Positions 1 through 9,007 of a DNA stretch of 23,046 nucleotides are shown here, in pieces. Origin of the DNA: Smittium culicis (taxonomy: Eukaryota > Kickxellomycota > Harpellomycetes > Harpellales > Legeriomycetaceae); the NCBI GenBank assembly GCA_001970855.1, contig LSSN01001370.1:1-23046 (forward strand). Reading direction: 5' to 3'. Made by a program: the position numbers and the translations under genes. Below the pieces are notes generated by a model. The model ran no database searches and was not told the DNA's origin. It saw nothing but the letters and a program-made list of their open reading frames with translations. The number at the start of each line of letters is the position of its first letter. The stretch's first letter is position 1.

Positions 1-73
1 GTTTGACTCATATTATAGACCCACAAGAGGTTCTACTAGTAACCTAACAGAGTCCATTTTACCTTTGGAGTAA

Positions 74-174
74 CTTAATATGTCTCCTCTCCGAGATATA
101 ATGTTAGAATTAATCTTCGCTCTAAACAGCTCGATTAATTCTAACATTATATCTCGGAGAGGAGACATATTAAG
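74..174. repeat. Palindromic foldback element, copy 1
   Basis: Two 41-nt arms (74-114 and 134-174) are perfect reverse complements around a 19-nt loop (115-133, CTTCGCTCTAAACAGCTCG). The arms begin CTTAATATGTCTCC and end GAATTAAT at the loop. Near-identical direct repeats flank the palindrome (54-67 CCATTTTACCTTTG and 191-203 CCATTTACCTTTG), which may be a target duplication with one T gained or lost. A second copy with the loop reversed lies at 335-411. The perfection of the arms suggests a recent origin or active homogenisation. It could be a foldback transposon end or a terminator-like hairpin, but no coding sequence adjoins it. Confidence 0.85.
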
Positions 175-334
175 TCCCGCCCACCCGTTCCCATTTACCT
201 TTGCTGAAAGATGATAAGGATATCACATAAGCGCACTTTACAATTTATATATAAAAAATTTTTTAGCTCATTTTATTCACTTATTTTTATTGGTTTGTAA
301 TTTTCGTTTAGTATTATCCAATAAGATGGTAACA

Positions 335-411
335 CTTAATATGTCTCCTCTCCTCATATAAAATGAATTAATCGAGCTCTTTAGAGCGAAGATTAATTCT
401 AACAAACTTAG
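335..411. repeat. Palindromic foldback element, copy 2 (loop inverted, right arm decayed)
   Basis: The left arm (335-372) starts with the same CTTAATATGTCTCCTCTCC as copy 1 and diverges near the loop. The 19-nt loop (373-391, CGAGCTCTTTAGAGCGAAG) is the reverse complement of the copy 1 loop with one mismatch. The right arm keeps only about 12 nt of ATTAATTCTAAC before it diverges. The element is therefore either inserted in the other orientation or has had its centre inverted. Confidence 0.75.
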
Positions 412-430
412 CTCTGTTAAAAATAGGGGG

Positions 431-1131
431 GAAATAGTATATCAATTCTTTACTTACATAAAATAACATATCTAATCAATAACTTAAAAACTATCTTATG
501 AGATTAATATCAATATTCGTATATACTCAATACTAATAATAGAATTTTTATCATCTGTTTATTTGACATCACTTGGACTCATAAAGCGAAATATATCGAA
601 TTAATTCAAATTATCTTAATACTATTTTAGGATATTATTATTTTATCTTGATCATTTCAAAACTTTACATTTGATTTTTGGAGAAAAATTATTTTCAAGA
701 AATTTATATGATTGTTTATTCATTAATACAACCTCAAAAATAATATTATTTGATAAAAAATAATTTGAAAAATAAATATTTTTAAAGCATAATTAAATTG
801 GATGATTTGAAATTTTTTTTAATATATGAAATAAAGTAATGCCGAATCATTTCAAGTGTTAATTTTTAAAAGCTTAATATTGTTTATTTGATCTTTTTAT
901 AAAAACCCAGATATCACAAAGTTTCAATATTAATTATTTTTTTATTATTAAATGGGATACATATTAATAGTTCCAATTATATTTTATATACCATTTTTAT
1001 CAGCCTAAATTTTTATCTACCATTGCTCGAGCAACCATTTCTTGTTATATACGATTAAATATCTAACCTTTTTAAAATTATGATTAATATTTGATTCCTT
1101 GAATATTACTAACTCCTTATTGATATTTTAA
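431..1131. other. Gene-free A+T-rich stretch
   Basis: This stretch is very A+T-rich with stops in all frames. I see no repeat copy, RNA gene or promoter-like cluster in it. Confidence 0.6.
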
Positions 1132-1287
1132 TTAAACCCGGGAAAATTTATTTGTGGACTTGATCGAAGATATTATAGGAAAATAAATGGTTTATCGCGA
1201 CTTCATTATGAGTATCTAACTCAACTATATCCCAAGCCATTCAGGGAATGTATTCTAATACGCATTAAATTAGTAAAAATGAATTAG
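1132..1287 (+). pseudogene. Possible coding relic, 51 open codons
   Basis: The frame is open from just after a TAA at 1129 to a TAG at 1285. It encodes a charged, aromatic-rich stretch containing GLDRRYYRKINGL and HYEYLTQLYPKPFREC. It is richer in G+C than its surroundings. The same frame is also open for about 15 codons upstream of the TAA. There is no ATG at a sensible position and no clear splice site. I do not recognise a family. It may be a fragment of a transposon or host gene, or a chance open run. Confidence 0.25.
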
Positions 1288-2282
1288 GATGAATAATGAT
1301 CACACAGCTATGTTTTCATTCTCGATCTAATCTGCAGAATTCAATTCTGAAGGTAGTTAAAAAAATGTGATTGAGTTTAATGTTCGGTAAATATAAATAT
1401 ATATACTTAGAAATTGTTCTTATGTTATGTAAATCTACTAAAATTTGCTTTAGAACTTAATATATTTATTATTAATTAATAATTAAAAAACTAAACATTT
1501 CCGTGGGTACAGAAAAATTAGATGTAGTTGAATTATTTTTTAGATATCAAATATTTAATTTTAATAAATATTACTGTCTAAAATTTCTCAGAGCTATATG
1601 ATTCCAGAAAAATTCCATAAATCTAAATTAATAATATTATATTCCTCTACCTGAGAATTCAAATTTATTACTATGCCAGAAAGGAATTTTTAAGCAATAT
1701 TTCCTCCCAGTAAATTTCTATAGTCTAGTGAGTTAGTATATACTACGTAGTCCAATTCTTAATTATATCTTGAACACTTTTATTCAAGCCGATAAAACAA
1801 ATAATCATTAGAAGGCCAGGAATAGTGACACTGCCATTACTTGTGAATTATACACTAGGAAGGCTTATTTTCATGCAGATATTTCGCTATTTTTACTATG
1901 AGTGTCTCATTTTTATATGAAAATAATATAATTCTATAAAAGTATCCTTGTTATTCCCTTTTTGATAATAATTTTGAACCGAATAAATGAATTTATCGAT
2001 ATAGTGTTGATAATACTATTTAATAGTAATTTTAGCTCTCATAAACGAATGACTATGGTATATTTGTGAAAGTGTATAACCGCCCAAAGAATTCTCTTTA
2101 ATTTCAGTTTCTATATTTTTGATTTTTCTTGTATTTTATGAAAATCTCTTTAAAACTTAACCTAATTGAATATAATAAGGATGTCAAGCGAAATTTGACT
2201 GATTAATGGCACAATAATGACAACTTTAATGAATTAATTTTAATATAATAAGTATATCAAAATTCATGTCATAAAATTTGAC
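1288..2282. other. Gene-free A+T-rich stretch
   Basis: No coding frame of note and no copy of either miniature-element family was found here. Confidence 0.6.
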
Positions 2283-2375
2283 ATGAAATCAGAAAGTTAT
2301 AAAAACAATTACAAAACGACAAAGGAACATCGTCGAAAAATAGGAAAAGTTGGAGGAAAATGGAAACCAGGCTAA
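2283..2375 (+). CDS. Small basic ORF, 30 aa, doubtful
   Basis: An ATG at 2283 opens 30 codons ending in TAA at 2373. The product is strongly basic, with TTKEHRRKIGKVGGKWKPG at its C-terminus. The 60-base core is less A+T-rich than its flanks, which is why it is listed. Its upstream region shows no promoter I can identify and there are no neighbouring exons. It may be a coding relic or a chance ORF; no function is proposed. Confidence 0.15.
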   Translation: MKSESYKNNYKTTKEHRRKIGKVGGKWKPG

Positions 2376-3177
2376 ACCAAAGAATTTAGCATTTCATTTA
2401 AAAACTTTGTTTTTTTTGGCCAAACTTACTATTAATAAAATAATTCTTAATAATCAAATAAAACTTTTATACCAAATTTTAAACTCTTTATTGTTATATT
2501 AAATATTAATCAAACCCTAACAAAAAAAATACATCCAATATCAACATTAGCACTATGAGCATACGCTCAAAAGAACCGAACTAATTCAGCCGCAGTACAT
2601 AAAACTTTTATATACTTATAAAATTGTATATTCTAATGAGAAAAGCCTATTATTTAAGAACTTTCTAATAATTATTTTTTAGCCAGCGTATTTTCTGGTC
2701 TAACTATAAATTCGTCACTACACTTTTTTTGGTACTCGAAATCTTAATTCAAAATCAATAAAGAAATTTGAAACTTTTTCATATGTTTTATAACTTATTT
2801 TTGGATCATCATTAATTTCTAGTTAATTGCCAATTTAAGAAAAGCATCTTTCGGGTTATTTTAGGAAATTCAGCCTTAGTGCTGTACATTTTTCACACCT
2901 TGGGTATTAGTTGAATCTTAGGATATACCTGTATTGAGTTTATTATTTTGAATTTGAGCCTGATTCTTGAATTAACCATTTCTATGGAAATTTTAAATAT
3001 TTTTGTAAGTAATGTTAAAGATTTCCTATTGTGTTTTTTGAAATACGGATATATCATTTACACAATATCACTATAAATTCTCCAACCGATATGTTTTATT
3101 AAACTTAGTAAACTCATGTCATGATGAATCTGGTTTTGGGCTCACTGTTGGTTTTTAAATAATTTTTAATTAATTTA
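2376..3177. other. Gene-free A+T-rich stretch
   Basis: I see no supported feature. The + strand becomes T-rich from about 2900, leading into the minus-strand coding-like region described next. Confidence 0.5.
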
Positions 3178-3956
3178 TTAACCTAAATGTTGTTTTATTG
3201 CCTCACTCGAAATTTTTGTATGAACATAAAATCCACAAAATTCAGCTTTTGGTTATTAATTCTCATTAGTATAAGCTATCATTTATTTCGCAACTCATAT
3301 AACTAGAGTCAAGATTATTTTTATATTTAGACTAATTTTTAAATTTCCGTAGTAAAAATGATAATAATTTGGTTTCTGGGCATTCCATGTAGATTTATAA
3401 ATTTTTTGTGTTTTTTCAGCTTCCATGAATTATTTTTTCTTCTGATACGGTGGATAATTTTCTTGGTAGATCTTCATGTTTGAATAGCAAACTTGTTTAA
3501 ATTTTTTTTTATAGAATATGAACCATTCGTCAGTTTTAATAATTCAGATTATTTCCTCATGGTATTTAAAAATATCTGTGAATCTATATCGATGACTAAG
3601 GTTTTAAAAAAAAATTTTCAGTATTCAAGTTTATGATTTTAATCAGATAATAATATATTATGATATAATAGAAAGTAGCTTATCTCTAGTTTTTACATTA
3701 ACAGAAGGCTACTCGGTCTGAATAGCCCATAAATTATAGAAAAAATGTTATCCTTGTGAACCGTGACATTTTAAACTATTTTTAACTTTATTTTTGGATC
3801 TGATCTTTTTGACAAGATGGAAAATCAAAAGCACTGAATAATATTAGTTATATAAAAAGTGATGGTTTCTGTAGCACATTTAGAATAACTTGTGACTTTT
3901 TGATTCGCTATGCGGAAACTTGAAATCCTATTTGATGGTAGTAGGGGGGCGGGATT
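3178..3956 (-). pseudogene. Possible decayed coding region, minus strand
   Basis: Read on the minus strand, 3956 to 3693 gives 88 codons with only two internal stops, beginning NPAPLLPSNRISSFRIANQK. A second frame from 3600 to 3178 runs about 140 codons with six internal stops, roughly half the number expected for this composition. It includes KTDEWFIFYKKKFKQVCY, QENYPPYQ and STWNAQKPNYYHFYYGN. The two parts lie in different frames, as expected after indels. The reading resembles real protein in composition (aromatics, few low-complexity runs), but I cannot name the family. A retroelement polyprotein is one possibility. Confidence 0.3.
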
Positions 3957-4736
3957 GAATAGCTCTAAGTATATAAAATTGTAAATTTGAGCTGCTATCT
4001 CGACTAATTAGTTGCCACTGTGAATTAAAAATACAAAATTAAGATCTAAATTAGAATACTTTTTATTTAATTGATAAATTGTTGAAAATTAGTGCGTAAT
4101 AAGGGACATATATTTTTGGACTAGTATCGGCTAAATTAAAATAGAAATTCTGATGCGTTGAGATATTAAAAGGAATCTGGATACTTTTGAATTATTAAGT
4201 TAATAATATGAAAGAAAAATACAATTAATAAAATAGGGAAATTGAGGTTCTATCTCATTGAATAGGTTATCTTTCCAAAATAAAGTAGTTAATACTTATA
4301 TATACGCTCAGAAAATAGGAATTTTATATGAAAATAAATTATAGAGGCTATGTCTGATCAACATTTATCTGATTAATAAATATACATTATGAATAAGTAG
4401 TTTATTTTTCAGAGTAATTATTCTAGATATTAATTATAGATGAATACTTATTTTATTATATTATCAAGAAGTATATACGTATAAAATAATTTTAGGCGTT
4501 TGTATTAATATTTCTACTCTTTAAATATATAAATATTAAAAAAAAAATAAAGCTAAAAAAAGTTAGCGGTTAAAATTTTACTAAAAATAATTTAATTATT
4601 TAATATTATGGATTAATAAAAAAACCAAAATCTTAGATTTTTAATCAAAATAGTATAAATAATTTTCTAGAGAATTAAAAATTATTTTCCAATAATATCA
4701 TATTCACGAAAAAAAAATTAAAGACAAGAATTTTAA
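3957..4736. other. Gene-free A+T-rich stretch
   Basis: No coding frame or repeat copy was found before the first TTAA element. Confidence 0.55.
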
Positions 4737-4925
4737 CTCTTTCCCATTCAGCACTCTCTAAAAAAATCAACTTATTGATTCGACTATGATTTATAAACAA
4801 ATTTATTATTTGCCCATATCTTACAATATACCAATATTTTTTAAAGCCTCAGAGCTAAAAAATTTTAACTGAGAATAGCTGGATGTATTTTGAAGGTCAA
4901 AAATAGTCTACCGCCCGGGAAAGGG
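4737..4925 (+). mobile_element. TTAA miniature element, copy A
   Basis: This 189-bp element is bounded by TTAA on both sides (4733-4736 and 4926-4929). It starts CTCTTTCCCATTCAGCACTC and ends CTACCGCCCGGGAAAGGG. The interior carries the family landmarks in order: a TTGATTCG motif, ATGATTTATAAACAAATTTA, a TATACCAAT motif, AATTTTAACTGAG, and GGTCAAAAATAGTC near the 3' end. It has no coding capacity. A fragment of another copy's 5' end abuts it on the right. Confidence 0.85.
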
Positions 4926-4935
4926 TTAAATTAAA

Positions 4936-4964
4936 CTTTTATAAGAGTGTTGGACGGGAAATGG
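4936..4964 (-). mobile_element. Fragment of TTAA element (5' end only, reversed)
   Basis: AGAGTGTTGGACGGGAAATGG followed by TTAA (4965-4968) is, on the minus strand, the family 5' terminus CCATTTCCCGTCC. It lies a few bases after copy A, and the rest of its element is missing. Confidence 0.7.
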
Positions 4965-5105
4965 TTAATGCGATAACAATTTATTTACTACTCACTTTTG
5001 TGTATCCAATACTTATTGATAGGTAATTAACATGAAATGTAAATTTAGTCACATTACAATTTTGTTGGTAGTAGCCAATAATTCATGCTTGGTAAGCATA
5101 CTTAG

Positions 5106-5414
5106 CCTATTGGTTATACTGCATTAATGATTGTCTCTATTAGAGATGTTTTATTTATTTATTTTATTTTATTTAAATCTCTGAATTTTATTGGTACGAT
5201 AACAATAAAAGAAAATATGCGGTAAAGTAAACTAAAAAATAGTAAAGTTGGTGCAAGGCATAAAAAAACTAATATTCTAATACTAATAAATTCCTCTGCA
5301 GGTCTTCAGGCTACGTACCTAAAGGGAAATATGATCAATATACCAACTGAGAGATCCACCCAGACATTACTTCAATTAGGCTGGATGGAGATGTTTTATT
5401 GTGTAAATATTTAA
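5106..5414 (+). pseudogene. Coding relic with weak piggyBac-transposase resemblance
   Basis: One + frame is open from after a TAG (5103) to TAA at 5412 with a single internal stop (TAA 5223), about 102 codons. The 62 codons after 5226 are uninterrupted. Around 5187-5250 it reads FIGTITIKENMR, stop, SKLKNSKVG. This lines up loosely with the conserved Gly-Thr-(Ile/Val) ... Leu-Lys-Asn-Ser ... Val-Gly stretch that follows the second catalytic Asp region in piggyBac (DDE_Tnp_1_7) transposases. The catalytic aspartates cannot be located, and the Arg/Pro residues usual in that motif are absent. It sits between copies A and B of the TTAA elements, which fits a dead autonomous relative. The family call is inference from a short match and could be coincidence. 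Confidence 0.3.
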
Positions 5415-5469
5415 ATCCAATGTAGTAATAATATTGGTCTCACTTTTTGTTAACATTTAGTATTTATAA

Positions 5470-5657
5470 CCCTTTCCCGGGCGGTAGACTATTTTTGATG
5501 CATCAAATATAGCCAATAGCGTTAAATAAAAATATTTAAATACGAAAATCAATCAATAATTGGATTATTATAGAATATCAACAAATAACAATTTTAATTA
5601 TAAGTCATAAACGAATCAATTAGATAATTTTTTCTAAGAGCTTTGTACGGGATAGGG
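5470..5657 (-). mobile_element. TTAA miniature element, copy B (ATAA-flanked)
   Basis: This 188-bp copy in reverse orientation starts CCCTTTCCCGGGCGGTAGAC and ends GTACGGGATAGGG. Its flanks are ATAA on both sides (5466-5469 and 5658-5661), a matching 4-bp duplication that differs from the usual TTAA. The interior keeps ATAAGTCATAAACGAATCAA, the reverse of the family motif. Confidence 0.85.
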
Positions 5658-5695
5658 ATAAAGATTAATCTTATACCATTTTATTTAGTAATTAA

Positions 5696-5884
5696 CCCTT
5701 TCTCGTCCAAAACTCCTAAAAAAATCAAATATATTGATTCGTTTATGATTTATAAGTAAATTTATTATTTGTTGATATTCTATAATTAACCAAATAATCT
5801 TACAGCCTCGGGATTAATGAATTTTAACTGAGCATAGTTGGCTATATTTTGTAGGTCAAAAATAGTCTACTTCCCGCGAAGGGG
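5696..5884 (+). mobile_element. TTAA miniature element, copy C
   Basis: This 189-bp copy is flanked by TTAA (5692-5695 and 5885-5888). It starts CCCTTTCTCGTCC and ends CTACTTCCCGCGAAGGGG, with well-kept internal motifs. It lies only 38 bp from copy B and in the opposite orientation. Confidence 0.9.
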
Positions 5885-5888
5885 TTAA

Positions 5889-6454
5889 AACATCATTTGT
5901 TTATAATTCTTAGGAGGAAATATTCGATACAGCAAGTAGCTCTTTTTAGCAGCTATCACACTGTTATTTTTAGTAATAAAGTCGTGCAATTCAAATATCC
6001 CGATTTGAATTTTTTTTATTAGTTTATTAAATTATGATTTTTAAATCTGAGACTCCTATAGAGAGGGTAACATATATTTCCTAGGAAATCTATTTGCTAG
6101 CAGCAATTATATGGTATTATTAACTAATCTATCCAAATCCATTTGATAATATTTTCTAGTTGAATATAGTATCAAAATAAATTATGAAGCTAACAAAATT
6201 TTTATAGGAAAAATTCTGCTCCTCAAAAGAAGCTTCCATATGGGGAATTCTAAACGAAGAAAGTACATTGTTGCGGCTTATAATTATTGGAATGATTTTG
6301 TTATATTTAAAATATTATTGTAGGAAGAGTTAAGGTGTTTCCTTTATCCATATTATTCTGAAAGTATTATTTGCTAAAAAAAAATACTTTACTTTATTTA
6401 CTGGATATTATTTAAATATGAAAATTCTAATCTGTAACTTTATGTGAGATATTC
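5889..6454. other. Gene-free stretch with a possible element scrap
   Basis: There is no coding frame. GGAAAAATTCTGCTCCTC at about 6209-6226 resembles the end of the second miniature family (AGGAAAAGTTCCTTTCCTCG), but the rest of an element cannot be aligned. Confidence 0.4.
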
Positions 6455-6626
6455 TTCGGAGCATCGGAGCATTTTTTCTTAGAAATTCTATTTGCTAATA
6501 TGAATTAGGGTAAACTATTGATTGAATCAGTTAAACCATTCGATGATAAATTCTAAATTGAATTATAATTAAAAGTAATGATGCAAAGTAGGAAAAACTT
6601 AATGGCGTAAGTTCCGCCCCTCCAAA
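6455..6626 (+). mobile_element. Second miniature element family, copy 2a
   Basis: This segment of about 170 bp is degenerate but colinear with the copies at 7247-7416 (reversed) and 7989-8158. It starts TTCGGAGCATCGGAGC, contains TCTATTTGCTAATATGAATT and TGATTGAATCAG, and ends AAGTTCCGCCCCTCC. The two ends are imperfect inverted repeats. No coding capacity was seen. The family boundaries are uncertain by several bases because similarity continues slightly past both ends. Confidence 0.6.
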
Positions 6627-6746
6627 TATTCATCCGTGTCTAATGGCGATCTTTTTGTAAAGAATTTCCCATATATATTAGAGCATTGTCCCAATAAAGG
6701 GTTAAATATCTAAGGAATTCATAGCGTGGAGGCCGAATTTTGTAAA

Positions 6747-7125
6747 CCCCTTACCATTCAACACTCATTATAATTGAATATATTATTTCATTATGATTAA
6801 CCCTTTCCCTTCCAACACTCTTATAAAAAGGGAATTTAATGATTCGTTTATATTTTAAAAGTGCGTTTATTATTTGACCCTTTTTTACGGTATACCATTA
6901 ATTCTAAAGGTCTCGAAATTTTTTTATTTTATTTAAACTCTGTTGGCTATATTTGAAAGGTCAAAAATAGTTTACCGCCCGTGAAAGGGTTAATAATAAA
7001 ATTTATTATTTGATAGTACCCTGCAATAATCCAATAATACTTATTGTCTCAATATTATATTATTTTTATCGAATTCAGATGACTATATTTTGTAGACCAA
7101 AAACAATCTACTGCCAATGAAAGGG
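6747..7125 (+). mobile_element. TTAA miniature element, copy D, interrupted by copy E
   Basis: The outer element is split into 6747-6800 and 6994-7125 by copy E. It starts CCCCTTACCATTCAACACTC and ends CTACTGCCAATGAAAGGG, flanked by TAAA and TTGA, both one change from TTAA. Joined across the insert, the two parts give about 186 bp in normal family order, so the outer copy was complete before being hit. Confidence 0.85.
6801..6989 (+). mobile_element. TTAA miniature element, copy E, nested in D
   Basis: This intact 189-bp copy (start CCCTTTCCCTTCCAACACTC, end TTTACCGCCCGTGAAAGGG) sits inside copy D. TTAA lies on both sides (6797-6800, 6990-6993). Removing the insert and one TTAA restores D's internal motif with no base gained or lost. 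This copy is younger than D. Confidence 0.92.
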
Positions 7126-7246
7126 TTGAAGACTGTTGCATTGTATATAATTTCGATAATAAGTAATTTTCGATGAAAATAACATTTTTTTATTTAGTCC
7201 TTAGACTGGGGGAAGACTATTGTTGATCTAATAAATGGAAGATTAT

Positions 7247-7416
7247 TTCGAGGAAAGGAACTTTTCCTATTAAAAATTTCCTACTTGCATTCTTAACTTT
7301 TATTTTTAAAATAATTACAAAATGACATCGAATGAATAATCTGATTCAACCAAAAGCTTTACCTAATATGCATAAGCAAATAGAGTTTTAAAGAAAAATA
7401 GTTCCGCTTCTCCGAA
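7247..7416 (-). mobile_element. Second miniature element family, copy 2b
   Basis: This 170-bp reverse-orientation copy is nearly identical to copy 2c. On the + strand it starts TTCGAGGAAAGGAACTTTTC and ends AGTTCCGCTTCTCCGAA. The two ends form imperfect TIRs of about 22 bp. It is the left arm of the large inverted repeat. Confidence 0.8.
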
Positions 7417-7519
7417 GAATTTCTTATTTGCTCGAGTCATTTAGAAAACATTTTTTGTTAACCCTTTCCCGTCCAACACTGTTTAAAAAAATATATTTAT
7501 ATAAGATTTTATGGTTTAA

Positions 7520-7708
7520 CTCTTTCCCGTCCAAGGCTATTTAAAAAAGCGAATTTATTGATTCGATAGTCATCTATAAGATTCTTTATTATTTGCTTTT
7601 ATTTTGAATTATACCAACATATCTTAAGGACTCGGAATTAATTAATTTTCATTGAACGAAGTTGGCTATATTTGGTCATCCAAAAATAGTCTACCGCGCA
7701 GTAAAGGG
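7520..7708 (+). mobile_element. TTAA miniature element, copy G, nested in F
   Basis: This 189-bp copy is flanked by TTAA (7516-7519, 7709-7712). It starts CTCTTTCCCGTCC and ends CTACCGCGCAGTAAAGGG. It interrupts F within one base of the internal position where copy E interrupts D. Confidence 0.88.
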
Positions 7709-7741
7709 TTAAAAGTAAGTTTATTATTTACTGCTACTTAA

Positions 7742-7911
7742 CGCTTTCCTGGGCGGTAGACTATTTTTGACCTACATAAAAAGGCCAACAGCGATCAAGT
7801 AAAATAACTTAACCCTGAGACTGAAAAAACTATTGGCTTATTTTTAATAGTAGCAAATGGTAAATTTTATTATAATCGCTTTTTTAAAGAGCGTAGGACT
7901 GGAAAGAGCTC
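7742..7911 (-). mobile_element. TTAA miniature element, copy H, nested in F
   Basis: This reverse-orientation copy follows TTAA at 7738-7741. It starts CGCTTTCCTGGGCGGTAGAC and ends near GTAGGACTGGAAAGAG. Its right flank is CTCAA, a mutated TTAA, after which F resumes with TAGGCCAATAATTC. It is about 20 bp shorter than its relatives. Confidence 0.8.
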
Positions 7912-7988
7912 TCAATAGGCCAATAATTCTTAAGGCCTAAGAATTAAAGAATTTTAACTGAGCATAGTTGGTTATATTTGGGAAACTC

Positions 7989-8158
7989 TTCGGAGAAGCG
8001 GAACTATTTTTCTTTAAAACTCTATTTGCTTATGCATATTAGGTAAAGCTTTTGGTTGATTCAGATTAGTCATTCGATTCCATTTTGTAATTATTTTAAA
8101 AATAAAAGTTAAGAATGCAAGTAGGAAATTTTTAATAGGAAAAGTTCCTTTCCTCGAA
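7989..8158 (+). mobile_element. Second miniature element family, copy 2c
   Basis: This 170-bp copy starts TTCGGAGAAGCGGAACTATT and ends AGTTCCTTTCCTCGAA. It is the right arm of the large inverted repeat and replaces the missing 3' end of TTAA copy F. Confidence 0.8.
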
Positions 8159-8424
8159 ATAATCTTTCAAATAAAGAAATTTAAATAACATTTAATTCAA
8201 CCAATTGTATTAAAGTATTCTATTCATCGGGCAAATAATGTAGTACTGCAACTAATCGCACTCTTCGATTAAAATCACTAAATAGACAAATGAGTGCCCT
8301 TTTGAAGATGGAATTACTCTAAAAAAATTTTCCTTCACTTCAAACTTTATTCTGGGTTTAAATTCAAATGATAAATATTACCAAGCAGAATAATTATTTT
8401 AGATAATAATGCCAATTAGTTTAA

Positions 8425-8614
8425 CCCTTTCCCGTCAAACGCTCTTTGAAAAATTCAATTTTATGATTCGTTAACCATTTATAAGCAAGTTTATTATTTG
8501 CTATTAATTTAAAATAGACCAGTAATTCTTAAATCCATGAAATTAAATGATTTTAACTAATCTTGTTTGGCTATACCTTGTAGACCAAAAATAGTCGACT
8601 GCCAGGTGAAAGGG
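8425..8614 (+). mobile_element. TTAA miniature element, copy I
   Basis: This 190-bp copy has TTAA on the left (8421-8424) and TTAG on the right, one change from TTAA. It starts CCCTTTCCCGTCAAACGCTC and ends CGACTGCCAGGTGAAAGGG. Confidence 0.88.
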
Positions 8615-8649
8615 TTAGTATTATTGATAAGAGAGAGAGCGGGATTTAA

Positions 8650-8831
8650 CCTTTTTAGTAGTGTTTATACATTTTTGAGTTGTAGATGTTAGCCAACCGA
8701 ATCATAATCTGACAAATAAATATTTATGCACAATTCGTTATTGGATAATAAATGGTAATGGTCCAATCGATTTATAGCCTTAAACTATTTTGCCAATTAC
8801 TAATTATAATCTTTTAAGAGATTTGGACAGG
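8650..8831 (-). mobile_element. TTAA miniature element, copy J (degenerate)
   Basis: This reversed copy follows TTAA at 8646-8649. Recognisable pieces are ACATTTTTGA, TGTTAGCCAAC near the left end and AAGAGATTTGGACAGG at the right end. The interior has diverged strongly, so this is one of the older copies. Confidence 0.55.
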
Positions 8832-9007
8832 CAAATTTATAAATTTTCATGGCGATAGACTGACTTTGATAAACTAAATTTAGTCAACTTGCGCCCAATA
8901 AAATTTTTATATTCCGAGTCCTTAAAAAATATTGGTATTTTGTATAGTAACAGCATTTATAAATTTTAACACATATAACAAACATGTCAATTAATACGCT
9001 TTTTAAA

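Larger units (their letters stand above)
7462..7982 (+). mobile_element. TTAA miniature element, copy F, split by G and H
   Basis: The outer copy starts CCCTTTCCCGTCCAACAC after TTAA (7458-7461). Its parts are 7462-7519, 7713-7741 and about 7916-7982. They are colinear with the family consensus and sum to about 154 bp. The missing piece is the last 35 bp, including the 3' TIR. The break falls at TTATATTTGGG, where copy 2c of the other family begins. F is therefore the oldest member of this nest and was truncated at the junction with 2c. Confidence 0.8.
7232..8174. repeat. Large inverted repeat, about 185-bp arms
   Basis: The arms at about 7232-7426 and 7982-8174 are reverse complements with few mismatches. 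Each arm is a copy of the second miniature family, but similarity runs several bases beyond the family ends on both sides. The roughly 555-bp spacer is the triple nest of TTAA elements F, G and H. It could be an inverted duplication or two independent insertions facing each other. Confidence 0.8.

Noticed and set aside
5290..5400. tRNA-like A-box and B-box on the minus strand (TCTCAGTTGGTATA and GGTACGTAGCC)
   Set aside because: The box spacing is too short, no acceptor stem pairs, and the segment lies inside a longer open frame on the plus strand.
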